From Krasilnikoviella flava (lineage in GTDB: Bacteria; Actinomycetota; Actinomycetes; Actinomycetales; Cellulomonadaceae): a DNA stretch of 64,000 nucleotides. The stretch is from positions 124,001-188,000 of the forward strand of contig NZ_FUZQ01000002.1 in the NCBI RefSeq assembly GCF_900167525.1. The letters run 5' to 3'. The notes under the pieces are model-generated. The model made no database searches and was not told the origin of the DNA. It saw nothing but the letters and a program-made list of their open reading frames with translations. The position numbers and the translations under genes are program-made. This document shows positions 16,925 through 25,046 of the stretch, in pieces. Numbering within the stretch: position 1 is the stretch's first letter; every line of letters begins with the position of its first letter.

Positions 16925-17596
16925 TCAGGGCCGTGCGGAGAAGCGCTCCAGCAGGTCGGCGTGGCCGGAGCAGACCAGCAGGTCGTTGGCGCTCACACGG
17001 GTCTCGGGCGTGGCGTACTGGAACTCCACGCCGGGCGACTTCACGCCGATGACGGTGACGCCGTACCGCTTGCGGATGTCCGACTGGGCCAGCGTGAAGC
17101 CCTGCATCTCCTTCGGCGGGCGCATCTTGACGATGGTGAAGCCGTCCTCCACCTCGATGTAGTCGAGCATCTTGCCGCTCACGAGGTGCGCCACGCGGGA
17201 GCCGGCGTCGGCCTCCGGGTAGACGACGTGGTGGGCGCCGATGCGCGTGAGGATGCGGCCGTGCTCCGCCGAGATCGCCTTGGCCCAGATCTGCGGGGTG
17301 CCGAGGTCGACGAGGTTGGCGGTGATGAGCACCGACGCCTCGAGCTCGGTGCCGACTCCGACCACCGCCACGCCGAAGTCCTTGGCGCCCAGCTGGACGA
17401 GCGCCTCCGCCTCCGACGCGTCCGCCTCGACCAGGGGCAGGCGGCCGGACCACTGTGCGACGAGCTTCTCGTCGCGCTCGACGGCGAGCACGTCCTGGCC
17501 CAGCCGGTCCAGCGTCGTCGCGAGCGAGGATCCGAAGCGGCCGAGGCCGATCACGAGCACGCCCGCGTCGCGCGCGGGAGCCTTCTTGTCCGCCAC
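16925..17596 (-). CDS. potassium uptake regulatory subunit TrkA/KtrA
   Basis: 223-residue cytoplasmic gating subunit with one RCK_N domain (Rossmann VIGLGRFGSSLA near residue 15, nucleotide-binding) and one RCK_C domain (about 140-223), the KtrA-like single layout rather than the duplicated E. coli TrkA. It forms a ring under the TrkH/KtrB channel encoded just upstream (36 bases between). GTG start with AGGAGAA 5 bases before it. RCK_C domains of KtrA bind c-di-AMP in Firmicutes; whether this one does is unknown. Confidence 0.93.
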   Translation of the reverse strand: MADKKAPARDAGVLVIGLGRFGSSLATTLDRLGQDVLAVERDEKLVAQWSGRLPLVEADASEAEALVQLGAKDFGVAVVGVGTELEASVLITANLVDLGTPQIWAKAISAEHGRILTRIGAHHVVYPEADAGSRVAHLVSGKMLDYIEVEDGFTIVKMRPPKEMQGFTLAQSDIRKRYGVTVIGVKSPGVEFQYATPETRVSANDLLVCSGHADLLERFSARP

Positions 17597-17632
17597 GGTT
17601 CTCCTCTTTCAGGCAGGTCGTCCAAGGACGGG

Positions 17633-19021
17633 TCACCCGATGATCGGGCGCTCCTCGGGGAAGCGTACGATGCGCCGCCGGTCGCGCAGGGCCAGGGCGC
17701 CGAGCAGCGAGATGACGCCGACGCGGCCCACGAACATCAGGGCGCACAGCACATACTTGGCGCCGTCCGGCAGGGTGGCGGTGATCCCTGTGGACAGGCC
17801 TACCGTGGCGTAGGCGGAGATGACTTCGAACAGCGCCTCGGAGAGCCGCAGGTCGGTGAGGCGCAGCAGCGCCAGGCACGACACGAGCACGGCGGTGGCG
17901 CCCATGAAGACCACCGCGATGGACAGCCGCAGCGTGTCGCGGGGGATGCGCCGGCCGAACACCTCGGTGTCGGCGTCGCCGCGCGCCTCGGCGAGGATCG
18001 CGAGCAGCATCACGGCGAACGTCGTGACCTTGATGCCGCCCGCCGTGGACGCCGAGCCGCCGCCCACGAACATCAGGGCGTCCGTGACCAGCCAGGTCTC
18101 CTGCGACATCTCGTCCACGGGCACGGAGCTGAACCCGCCCGAGCGGGGCATCACGGAGGCGAAGATCGACGAGAGGATCTTGGTGGCGAAGCCCTGCCCG
18201 CCGAAGGTCGCCGGGTTGGTCCACTCCATCGCGCCGATGAGGATCGCGCCGCCGACCAGGAGCGCGAGGCTGGTGGTCACCGTCAGCTTGGTGTGCAGCG
18301 ACAGGGCCCGGACCCAGTGCTTGTGCCGGCGCCGGTTGGTGAGCACGTTGAGGATGACGGGGAAGCCGAGCGAGCCGATGAACACGCCCAGCGCGATCGG
18401 CACCAGCACGAACCAGTCGGAGGCGAACGGGAGCAGGCCGTGCTCCGTCGGGACGAAGCCGGCGTTGTTGAACGACGAGACGCCGTAGAACAGGGCGTGC
18501 CACGCCGCGGTGCCCGCCTGGTCGCCGAGGGCGAGGAAGCGCGGGAACAGCAGCAACGAGATGCACAGCTCGATGCTCGTGGCCGTGATGATGATCGTGC
18601 GCAGCAGCGCACCCACCTCGCCCAGCCGCTCCGTCTTCGTCTCCGAGGCCGTGAGCAGCTTCTGCGTCAGGCCGAGCCTGCGCGACACCGCGAGGCCCAG
18701 CAGCGAGGCGAGCGTCATCACGCCCAGGCCGCCCACCTTGATGCCGACGAGGATGACCACGTGGCCGAACTCGGACCAGTAGGTGGCGGTGTCCTGCACG
18801 ACGAGGCCGGTGACGCAGACGGCCGACGTCGCAGTGAACAGGGCGTCGACGACGGACGCGCCGCGGCCCGACGCCGTCGCCCACGGGGTGAGGAGCAGCA
18901 GCCAGATGACGGTGATGACGGCGGCGAACACCGTCATCGCGAGCCTGGCGGGGTACTCGCGTGCCGCCCGGTTCGCCCATCCGCGCAGCGAGAGCCCGCG
19001 ACCGCCCCACGTCCTCGGCAC
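17633..19021 (-). CDS. potassium transporter TrkH/KtrB family
   Basis: 462-residue potassium-translocating membrane subunit with the four M1-P-M2 repeats of the SKT superfamily; filter-region segments such as TSAVCVTGL, SSFNNAGF, GGSASTAGGIK and SAYATVGLS are visible. The size fits KtrB-like proteins. GTG start at 19021 and divergent from acuC with a 64-base shared region. First gene of a two-gene unit with the RCK subunit. Confidence 0.94.
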   Translation of the reverse strand: MPRTWGGRGLSLRGWANRAAREYPARLAMTVFAAVITVIWLLLLTPWATASGRGASVVDALFTATSAVCVTGLVVQDTATYWSEFGHVVILVGIKVGGLGVMTLASLLGLAVSRRLGLTQKLLTASETKTERLGEVGALLRTIIITATSIELCISLLLFPRFLALGDQAGTAAWHALFYGVSSFNNAGFVPTEHGLLPFASDWFVLVPIALGVFIGSLGFPVILNVLTNRRRHKHWVRALSLHTKLTVTTSLALLVGGAILIGAMEWTNPATFGGQGFATKILSSIFASVMPRSGGFSSVPVDEMSQETWLVTDALMFVGGGSASTAGGIKVTTFAVMLLAILAEARGDADTEVFGRRIPRDTLRLSIAVVFMGATAVLVSCLALLRLTDLRLSEALFEVISAYATVGLSTGITATLPDGAKYVLCALMFVGRVGVISLLGALALRDRRRIVRFPEERPIIG

Positions 19022-19085
19022 CGTGCCCCCTTCCGCCCCTCAGTCGCTGGGCACAGCCTGCCACGCCGTCGGCTACGGTGACGGG

Positions 19086-20261
19086 ATGCGCGTCGCCCGG
19101 CTGCTGTGGAGCCCTGAGCTCCTGCGCTACGACTTCGGCCCCGGGCACCCCATGGCGCCCGCCCGCCTCGACCTCACGATGCGGCTGGTGGCCGAGCTGG
19201 GCCTGCTCGACGAGCCGACCCTCGAGGTGGCGGACGTCGAGCCCGCGCCCGACGCGCTGATCGAGACGGTGCACGACGCCGCGTACGTCGCGGCGGTGCG
19301 CCGCGCGGCCGCGACCGGGGTGCCCGACGTGGCCCGCGGGCTCGGCACCGACGATGACCCGGTGTTCCCGTCGATGCACGAGGCCGCCGCCCGGCTGGTC
19401 GCCGCGTCGGTGGACGCCGCGGAGGCGGTCTGGTCGGGCCGGGTGGTGCACGGGGTGAACATCGCGGGCGGCATGCATCACGCGCAGCGGGGAGCTGCGT
19501 CCGGGTTCTGCATCTACAACGACGCCGCCGCGGCGGTGCAGCGCCTGCTCGACCTCGGGGCGGAGCGGGTCGCGTACGTCGACCTGGACGCCCATCACGG
19601 CGACGGCGTCGAGGCGATCTTCTGGGACGACCCGCGCGTGCTCACCGTCTCGGTGCACCAGGACGGGCACACGTTGTTCCCGGGCAGCGGCAGTGCCGGC
19701 GACACGGGCGGCACGGCCGCGCAGGGCACCGCGGTGAACCTGGCGCTGCCGCCGCGCACCGACGGCGCGCACTGGCTGCGGGCCCTGGACGCCGTCGTGC
19801 CGGCCGTGGTGCGCGAGTTCCGCCCCCAGGTGATCGTGTCGCAGCACGGCTGCGACGCGCACGGCAACGACCCCCTCACCGACCTGAACGTGGGCGTGGG
19901 CGCGCAGCGGACGGCGGCACGGTGGGTGCACGACCTCGCGCACGAGCTCGCGGACGGCCGGTGGGTGGCCCTCGGCGGCGGCGGGTACGCCGTGGTCGAC
20001 GTCGTGCCGCTGGTGTGGGCGAGCCTCGTGGCGGAGGCCGCACACGCCCCGCTGGCCATCGGCATCGAGCTGCCGGAGTCCTGGCGGCGGGAGGTCGAGG
20101 AGCTCTCCGGCCTGGACCCTGCCGAGCGGCTGGGCAGCGGCGACGTCGCGTGGCGCCCGTGGACCGACGGCTACGACCCCGCCGACGACGTCGACCGCGC
20201 GATCCTCGCCACCCGGCGCCACGTGTTCCCCACCTGGGGCCTCGACCCGTACCGGGACTGA
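19086..20261 (+). CDS. AcuC-type histone deacetylase-fold protein
   Basis: 391-residue class I HDAC-like zinc amidohydrolase. The active-site segments are all present: GMHHAQRG (His pair), YVDLDAHHGDGVEAIFW (metal ligands), SQHGCDAHGNDP (metal Asp) and ALGGGGY (catalytic Tyr). Homologues deacetylate acetyl-CoA synthetase or other proteins and are called acetoin utilisation protein AcuC; no acu genes are nearby. ATG at 19086 follows TACGGT (19074-19079) by 6 bases, so leaderless; the frame is open further upstream through trkH. Confidence 0.92.
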   Translation: MRVARLLWSPELLRYDFGPGHPMAPARLDLTMRLVAELGLLDEPTLEVADVEPAPDALIETVHDAAYVAAVRRAAATGVPDVARGLGTDDDPVFPSMHEAAARLVAASVDAAEAVWSGRVVHGVNIAGGMHHAQRGAASGFCIYNDAAAAVQRLLDLGAERVAYVDLDAHHGDGVEAIFWDDPRVLTVSVHQDGHTLFPGSGSAGDTGGTAAQGTAVNLALPPRTDGAHWLRALDAVVPAVVREFRPQVIVSQHGCDAHGNDPLTDLNVGVGAQRTAARWVHDLAHELADGRWVALGGGGYAVVDVVPLVWASLVAEAAHAPLAIGIELPESWRREVEELSGLDPAERLGSGDVAWRPWTDGYDPADDVDRAILATRRHVFPTWGLDPYRD

Positions 20262-20311
20262 GCCCGGGCCCGAGCCTGACCGGACCGGTCGGGAGGGCGC
20301 CCGGCATCGGG

Positions 20312-20403
20312 TACCCTGGGGGACGGACTTTTTCGCGTTGGTCGGCTGCGCCTGGACACAGGCCTCGTGGGACCAACCGTGCTCCACCTACCGACCAGCA
20401 TTG
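20312..20403 (+). promoter_or_regulatory. structured 5-prime leader of bS22
   Basis: A TACCCT -10 (20312-20317) puts the transcript start about 90 bases before the ATG, in contrast to the leaderless neighbours. In the leader GTTGGTC (20337-20343) can pair with GACCAAC (20371-20377), enclosing a small hairpin (20350-20354 with 20359-20363). Alternatively TGGTCGG (20339-20345) can pair with CCGACCA (20391-20397), next to the GAGG ribosome binding site. The two long stems exclude each other, an attenuator-like layout. Confidence 0.5.
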
Positions 20404-20413
20404 TGAGGACCTC

Positions 20414-20512
20414 ATGGGCTCCGTCATCAAGAAGCGCCGTAAGCGCATGGCGAAGAAGAAGCACCGCAAGCTGCTTCGCAAGACGCGTCACCAGCGCCGC
20501 AACAAGAAGTGA
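20414..20512 (+). CDS. 30S ribosomal protein bS22 (AURKAIP1/COX24 domain)
   Basis: 32 residues, 18 of them Lys or Arg: MGSVIKKRRKRMAKKKHRK at the N-terminus. It matches the actinobacterial small-subunit protein seen in mycobacterial ribosome structures and named bS22, often annotated AURKAIP1/COX24-domain protein. ATG at 20414 with GAGG 5 bases upstream. Too short for standard gene thresholds but unmistakable. It has a long structured leader and its own terminator, so it is an independent transcription unit. Confidence 0.95.
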   Translation: MGSVIKKRRKRMAKKKHRKLLRKTRHQRRNKK

Positions 20513-20546
20513 CGTCGTCCCCGCCATCCGGCGGGGCGGCACGCAC

Positions 20547-20580
20547 CGAGCCCGGACCTTCCTCGAGGGTGCCGGGCTCG
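20547..20580 (+). terminator. terminator after bS22
   Basis: Stem CGAGCCCGG (20547-20555) with CCGGGCTCG (20572-20580), extended by ACC/GGT past one bulged G; 34 bases after the stop and between convergent genes. Confidence 0.65.
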
Positions 20581-20603
20581 TCGCGTCTCCGGGGGACGGG
20601 CGC

Positions 20604-21407
20604 TCAGCGGCCCTGGAGGCGGCGGCGGATGCTGCGCAGCACGAGCCCGGCCACCCAGGCGGCCCCCGCCCACGACGCGGTCTTCATGCCCCGCCCGGCC
20701 ACGCGCCGCCCGCGCCCGCGGAACTCGCGGATGGGCCAGCCGACATCCTTGGCGTGCCGGCGCAGGCGGGCGTCGGGGTTGATGGGGCACGGGTGCCCGA
20801 CGGTGCGCATCATCGGCAGGTCGTTGAGCGAGTCGCCGTACGCGTACGACGCGGACAGGTCGATGCCCTCCCGCTCCGCGAGCTCGCGCACGGCGGCGCC
20901 CTTCGCCTCGCCGTGCATGAGGTCTCCCACGAGCCGCCCGGTGTAGAAGCCGCCCGAGTGCTCGCCGATCGTGCCGAGGCAGCCCGTGGCGCCGAGGCGG
21001 CGTGCGATGAGGCTGCCGATCTCGACCGGCGTGGCGGTCACGAGCCACACCTGGTCGCCGGCGGCCAGGTGCTCGTCGAGCAGCCGCTTGGTGCCGGGGA
21101 AGATCCGCAGCTCGAGCACGGTGTCGTACACGTCCTCGCCGACGGCGGTGATCTCCGCCACGGAGCGGCCCGCGATCAGCGACAGGGCCCGGCTGCGCAC
21201 GAGCTCGATCTGGGACCGGGACTCGCCGAACAGCAGGTACTTCGCCTGGATCAGCGCGAACCGCAGCAGGTCGCGGGTGCCGAAGAACCGGCGTTGGTAC
21301 AGGGCCCGCGCCAGGTGGAAGGCGCTGGCACCGCGGATGATGGTGTTGTCGACGTCGAAGAAGGCTGCGGCGCGCGCCGGCGGGGACGACTCGACGGGCG
21401 ACGGCAT
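20604..21407 (-). CDS. HAD-IB family phosphatase
   Basis: 267-residue haloacid-dehalogenase-type hydrolase. Motif I is AAFFDVDNTII (about residues 14-24), motif II VTATP, and motif III/IV YAYGDSLNDLPMM, the SerB-like type IB arrangement. Substrate unknown; relatives are often annotated as phosphoserine phosphatase-like. A hydrophobic basic C-terminal tail may touch the membrane. ATG at 21407 with TACAGT on the minus strand (21415-21420) 7 bases ahead; the longer open frame upstream overlaps the divergent glutaredoxin gene. Confidence 0.9.
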   Translation of the reverse strand: MPSPVESSPPARAAAFFDVDNTIIRGASAFHLARALYQRRFFGTRDLLRFALIQAKYLLFGESRSQIELVRSRALSLIAGRSVAEITAVGEDVYDTVLELRIFPGTKRLLDEHLAAGDQVWLVTATPVEIGSLIARRLGATGCLGTIGEHSGGFYTGRLVGDLMHGEAKGAAVRELAEREGIDLSASYAYGDSLNDLPMMRTVGHPCPINPDARLRRHAKDVGWPIREFRGRGRRVAGRGMKTASWAGAAWVAGLVLRSIRRRLQGR

Positions 21408-21414
21408 GCGGCCC

Positions 21415-21436
21415 ACTGTATCGGCGCGGATACGCT
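21415..21436. promoter_or_regulatory. back-to-back -10 elements of HAD gene and glutaredoxin gene
   Basis: Minus-strand TACAGT (21415-21420) serves the HAD gene and plus-strand TACGCT (21431-21436) the glutaredoxin gene. Each lies 6-7 bases before a start codon. The two promoters are so close that their polymerases must compete. Confidence 0.5.
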
Positions 21437-21442
21437 GTGCAG

Positions 21443-21715
21443 GTGAGCAGGCTGCAGGGATCCGCAGGTGAACCCCGGGTGCTGCTGTACACGCGTGTCG
21501 GATGCCACCTGTGCGAAGAGGCTCGGGCGGTGGTCGCGGACGTGTGCGGCGCGGCGGGGGAGGCATGGCGGGAGGTCGACATCGACGTCGACGGTCCCGG
21601 CGGTGACCTGGTGGGCAAGTACGGGGACTACGTGCCCGTCGTCGAGGTGGACGGCGTGCAGCAGGGCTTCTGGCGGGTCGACGGCGCGCGGCTCGCGCGG
21701 CGGCTGGCACGGTAG
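21443..21715 (+). CDS. glutaredoxin-like thioredoxin-fold protein
   Basis: 90 residues with the redox motif CHLC (VGCHLCEEA, about residue 23-31) in a thioredoxin fold, and the PVVEVDG strand that follows the cis-Pro. DUF836-type glutaredoxins of this size commonly sit beside rex in actinobacteria. GTG at 21443 is preferred to the in-frame GTG at 21437 since TACGCT ends 6 bases before it. Followed after 18 bases by rex, so they are probably cotranscribed. Confidence 0.87.
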   Translation: MSRLQGSAGEPRVLLYTRVGCHLCEEARAVVADVCGAAGEAWREVDIDVDGPGGDLVGKYGDYVPVVEVDGVQQGFWRVDGARLARRLAR

Positions 21716-21733
21716 CCCGGGGAGGACGACGGA

Positions 21734-22393
21734 GTGATCGAGCTCGGTGAGGCGACGGTGCCGGCCGCGACGGTGGCGCGGCTGCCCTACTATCTGCGCG
21801 CCCTGCGCGACCTGGCGGAGGCCGGCGTGACGACGACGTCGTCGTCGGAGCTGGCGGAGCGTTCCGGGGTGGGGTCGGCGCAGCTGCGCAAGGACCTGTC
21901 CTACCTCGGGTCGTTCGGGACGCGCGGGGTGGGATACGACGTGCAGTCGCTGGCGCAGTACATCGCGTCGGCGCTCGGACTGGGGTCGGAGCACCGCCTG
22001 GCGATCGTCGGCATCGGCAACCTGGGGCACGCGCTGGCGAACTACTCGGGGTACGCGGCCCGTGGCTTCCAGGTGGTGGCGCTGCTGGACGCGGACCCGC
22101 AGGTGGTGGGGGGCTCCGCGGCGGGGTTGACGATCGAGCACGTCGACGCGCTGGAGGACGTGCTGCCGCGTACCGGCGTGTCGATGGTGGTGCTCGCGAC
22201 GCCGGGCCCGGTGGCGCAGGCCATCGCCGAGCGGATCGTCGGGTGCGGGGTGCGGGAGATCCTGTCGTTCGCGCCCGTCGCGCTGCAGCTGCCCGACGAC
22301 GTCGTCGTGCGCTCCGTGGACGTGGCCGGCGAGCTGCAGATCCTGGCGTTCCACGCCGCGGCCCGGGCGGCGACGAACGGCACCCCGCGATAG
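21734..22393 (+). CDS. rex: redox-sensing transcriptional repressor Rex
   Basis: 219-residue dimeric repressor that senses the NADH/NAD+ ratio: it binds DNA when NADH is low and leaves when NADH rises. N-terminal winged helix (PAATVARLPYYLRALRDLAE, then SAQLRKDLSYLG for recognition) and C-terminal Rossmann domain with GIGNLGHALANY. GTG start with GGAGGAC 8 bases upstream, consistent with translation from the glutaredoxin transcript. A matching operator lies before menJ-nuo at 53815-53832. hemA, the usual next gene in actinobacteria, is not here. Confidence 0.97.
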   Translation: MIELGEATVPAATVARLPYYLRALRDLAEAGVTTTSSSELAERSGVGSAQLRKDLSYLGSFGTRGVGYDVQSLAQYIASALGLGSEHRLAIVGIGNLGHALANYSGYAARGFQVVALLDADPQVVGGSAAGLTIEHVDALEDVLPRTGVSMVVLATPGPVAQAIAERIVGCGVREILSFAPVALQLPDDVVVRSVDVAGELQILAFHAAARAATNGTPR

Positions 22394-22405
22394 CGGAGAC
22401 GGCGC

Positions 22406-22473
22406 GGACCCCCGCGGGTCGAGCCCGTCGAGACCAGCGCGAGGTCTCGACAGGCTTCGACCGACGGGGGTCC
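22406..22473. repeat. long palindromic repeat (GTCGAGCC family), terminator between rex and yceI
   Basis: A large imperfect hairpin: outer arms GGACCCCCG / CGGGGGTCC and inner GTCGAGCCCGTCGAGACC paired with its near complement. It separates the convergent rex and yceI genes and belongs to the family at 5122, 49531 and 53316. Confidence 0.75.
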
Positions 22474-22493
22474 GTCCGCCGTGACGTGCGGGC

Positions 22494-23042
22494 TCAGGCC
22501 TGCTTGATGGCCGAGACGTCGAGGGCGATCTTGACCTTGTCGCCCACGAGGACGCCGCCGGTCTCGAGCGCCGCGTTCCAGATCAGGCCGTAGTCCTTGC
22601 GCGAGATCTCGATCTCGGACTCGAAGCCGGCGCGCGGGTTGCCGAACGGGTCGGTGGCGGTGCCGGTGAACTCGGTGGGCAGCGCGACGTCGTTGGTGAC
22701 GCCGTTGATCGTCAGGGCGCCGTGGATGACGTAGTCCTCGCCGTCGGTGGAGATGCCCTTCGAGGCGAACGTCCAGACCGGCTTCTCCTCCGCGTGCCAG
22801 AAGTCGGCGCTCTTCAGGTGGCCGTCGCGGTTGTCGTCGCCGGTGCTGACCGACGCGGCGTCGAGCTCCGCGGTGACGGCCGACGACTCGAGGTCGTCGC
22901 CCACGCTGATCTCGCCGGCGGAGATCGCGATCGTGCCGCGCACCTTGGCGATCCCGGCGTGACGCACGGCGAACGAGGCGGTCGAGTGGGCGGTGTCGAT
23001 GGCGTAGGTGCCGGTGGTCAGGCCTGCGGGCAGCGCGGTCAT
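22494..23042 (-). CDS. YceI-family polyisoprenoid-binding protein
   Basis: 182 residues, one lipocalin-like YceI domain covering the whole protein (TYAIDTAHSTASFAVRH at the start, NRDGHLKSADFWHAE and DYGLIWN later). YceI proteins bind long polyprenyl chains; this copy lacks a signal peptide, so it should be cytoplasmic, as in many actinobacteria. ATG at 23042 with GAGGAGA 5 bases upstream. Divergent from a MarR regulator with a perfect dyad in between. Binding of menaquinone side-chain precursors would fit the region but is speculation. Confidence 0.92.
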   Translation of the reverse strand: MTALPAGLTTGTYAIDTAHSTASFAVRHAGIAKVRGTIAISAGEISVGDDLESSAVTAELDAASVSTGDDNRDGHLKSADFWHAEEKPVWTFASKGISTDGEDYVIHGALTINGVTNDVALPTEFTGTATDPFGNPRAGFESEIEISRKDYGLIWNAALETGGVLVGDKVKIALDVSAIKQA

Positions 23043-23081
23043 GGTGTCTCCTCGGGTTCGGGTCGGTCGGACGTTCACCAA

Positions 23082-23103
23082 GATAGTTGATGGATCAACT
23101 ATC
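23082..23103. promoter_or_regulatory. MarR-type operator between yceI and marR
   Basis: GATAGTTGA (23082-23090) and TCAACTATC (23095-23103) with TGGA between: a perfect 9-bp dyad containing TTGATNNATCAA-like half sites usual for MarR regulators. AT-rich in a GC-rich context and set between two divergent starts. Confidence 0.7.
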
Positions 23104-23144
23104 GTCACGAGGGGAGGAACACGGCGGTCTCGTAACCTATTCCC

Positions 23145-23705
23145 GTGGGTGCGACGAGGACGCGGGAGCGCGACGACGACGGTGGCGGCGCGGAGGTGCG
23201 CTGGCTCGACGAGGAGCAGCAGTGGGCGTGGCGGCGCTTCCTCGAAGGGACGTCACGATTCTTCGAGGCGCTCGGTGACGCCCACGACGTGGGCCTGCCG
23301 GTCACGCTCGGCGAGTACCACCTGCTGGTGCAGCTCTCCGAGGCGCCGGAGCGCACGCTGCGGATGTCGGCGCTCGCGGAGTTCCTCGCGCTGTCGCGCA
23401 GCCGCCTGACGCACACGGTCGACCGGATGGAGCGGCGCGGGCTCGTGGTCCGCAACCCGGTGCCCGGCGACCGGCGCGGCGTGAACTGCGTCATGACCGA
23501 CGCCGGGTACGCGGCGCTCGTCGACGCCGCCCCCGGCCACGTCACCGCCGTGCGGCGCCTGCTGGTCGACGCCCTCGAACCCGGGGAGATGGCGGTGCTC
23601 GGCCGCGCGATGGCGAAGATCGCCGCCACCGCGAAGGGGCTCGACCCGGCCGTCGAGCTCGCCACGGACCCCGCCGCTCCAGGGGCGCGACCCGCCGCCG
23701 AGTGA
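23145..23705 (+). CDS. MarR-family transcriptional regulator
   Basis: 186 residues with a winged-helix domain: the recognition segment LAEFLALSRSRLTHTVDRME and the wing RNPVPGDRRGVNCVMTDAGY. It starts with an acidic tail of about 20 residues. GTG start at 23145, 6 bases after TAACCT (23133-23138), so leaderless. Its position beside the dyad at 23082-23103 suggests it represses itself and yceI until a lipophilic or phenolic ligand or an oxidant binds; it has one internal Cys that could matter for sensing. Confidence 0.9.
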   Translation: MGATRTRERDDDGGGAEVRWLDEEQQWAWRRFLEGTSRFFEALGDAHDVGLPVTLGEYHLLVQLSEAPERTLRMSALAEFLALSRSRLTHTVDRMERRGLVVRNPVPGDRRGVNCVMTDAGYAALVDAAPGHVTAVRRLLVDALEPGEMAVLGRAMAKIAATAKGLDPAVELATDPAAPGARPAAE

Positions 23706-23766
23706 GGGCCGTCACGCTCGGCTGAACGGGACCTGGATACCCCGGAGTTCTGGGACACTGGGACCC

Positions 23767-24411
23767 ATGGCCACCACCACCGTCCATCTCGTGCGGCACG
23801 GCGAGGTCCACAACCCGGACGGGGTCCTCTACGGGCGCATCCCCGGCTACCGGCTGTCCGATCGCGGTCAGGCGATGGCGCGCCGCGTGGCGGAGCACCT
23901 GTCCGGCAAGGGCCGCGACGTCGTCGCCGTCGTCGCCTCCCCGCTGCAGCGCGCGCAGGAGACCGCGACCCCGACGGCCGAGGCCTTCGACCTGACGCTC
24001 GCCACGGACCACCGGCTCATCGAGGCGGGCAACCACTTCGAGGGCACCACGATCGGCAAGAACCCGGGTCAGCTCGCCAACCCCAAGTACTGGCGCTACC
24101 TGTGGAACCCGCTGAGCCCGTCGTGGGGAGAGTCGTACGCGGACCAGGTGACCCGGATGCGGGCCGCCGTGGACGACGCACGTCGTGCGTACGAGGGGCA
24201 CGAGGTGGTGCTCGTCAGCCACCAGCTCCCGGTGTGGGTCACCCGTCGCTCCTACGAGGGCGGCCCCCTGGCGCACGACCCGCGGCGCCGGCAGTGCGCC
24301 CTGGCGTCGATGACGTCGCTGCGGTTCGACGGCGAGGCCTTCGTCGGCCTGCACTACACCGAGCCTGCCGCGGACCTGCTCGCCGGCGCCGACCCCGTGC
24401 CGGGGGCGTGA
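23767..24411 (+). CDS. histidine phosphatase family protein
   Basis: 214-residue phosphoglycerate-mutase-like phosphatase. The catalytic RHG motif is LVRHGEVHNP (about residues 8-17), the second His is in LVSHQLPVW, and ASPLQRAQETATPTAEAF carries the conserved Arg/Glu. It is the first gene of the cytochrome c maturation unit; its stop overlaps the next start (TGATG). Homologues hold this place in other actinobacteria, but the substrate is unknown. ATG 6 bases after GACACT, probably leaderless. Confidence 0.9.
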   Translation: MATTTVHLVRHGEVHNPDGVLYGRIPGYRLSDRGQAMARRVAEHLSGKGRDVVAVVASPLQRAQETATPTAEAFDLTLATDHRLIEAGNHFEGTTIGKNPGQLANPKYWRYLWNPLSPSWGESYADQVTRMRAAVDDARRAYEGHEVVLVSHQLPVWVTRRSYEGGPLAHDPRRRQCALASMTSLRFDGEAFVGLHYTEPAADLLAGADPVPGA

Positions 24412-25046
24412 TGCGCGCCGCTCGCATTCGCGCCCTCCGCCGCGCCTCCGCCACGGTCGGAGCTGTCGTGAGCCTCGGCCTCCTCGCCGCGTGCGGCGCG
24501 CAGGACTCGGGCGCCGGCGACGTCGTCGGGCAGGGCTTCGTCTCCGGCGACGGCTCGGTGAAGCAGTGGGACGCGGGCGACCGCGAGGACGCCGTGACCG
24601 TCGAGGGCACCACCTTCGAGGGCGACGAGGTCAGCACCGCCGAGTGGCTCGGCGACGTCGTCGTGGTGAACACCTGGTACGCCGGGTGCGCACCGTGCCG
24701 CGCCGAGGCCCCCGACCTGGTGGCCCTCGCCAACGACCGTGAGGCCGACGGCGTGCGGGTGCTGGGCATCAACACCGAGGACGAGGCCGGCGCCGCCACG
24801 TCGTTCGAGCGCACCTTCGACGTGCCCTACCCGTCGATCGAGGACCGCAGCGGCCAGGTCGTGGCCAGGCTGTCGGGGGTCGTCCCGCTGCAGGCCGTGC
24901 CGTCGACCGTCGTGCTCGACGCCGAGGGGCGGGTCGCGGCCCGCGTCATCGGGCAGGCGGAGGCGTCCACGCTCGACGCGATCGTCGACGAGCTGCTCGC
25001 CGAGTCGGACAGCGGCTCGGACGACGGCGCCGCGAAGGGCGCCTGA
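24411..25046 (+). CDS. ResA/TlpA-like thiol-disulfide oxidoreductase (lipoprotein)
   Basis: 211 residues. A lipoprotein signal with lipobox LLAACG (Cys at about residue 26) anchors it outside the membrane. The thioredoxin fold has the redox motif CAPC in [12 protein letters not shown] (about 88-95) and the cis-Pro region [11 protein letters not shown]. In this operon it should reduce apocytochrome c haem-site cysteines using electrons passed by CcdA. The ATG at 24411 overlaps the upstream stop; its own stop overlaps the ccdA ATG. The frame is open upstream inside the phosphatase gene. Confidence 0.93.
   Translation: MRAARIRALRRASATVGAVVSLGLLAACGAQDSGAGDVVGQGFVSGDGSVKQWDAGDREDAVTVEGTTFEGDEVSTAEWLGDVVVVNTWYAGCAPCRAEAPDLVALANDREADGVRVLGINTEDEAGAATSFERTFDVPYPSIEDRSGQVVARLSGVVPLQAVPSTVVLDAEGRVAARVIGQAEASTLDAIVDELLAESDSGSDDGAAKGA

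Noticed and set aside
16925-19021. c-di-AMP (ydaO-type) riboswitch before the Trk genes, given disA in the window
   Set aside because: The 64-base region between trkH and acuC is too short and shows none of the expected paired elements.
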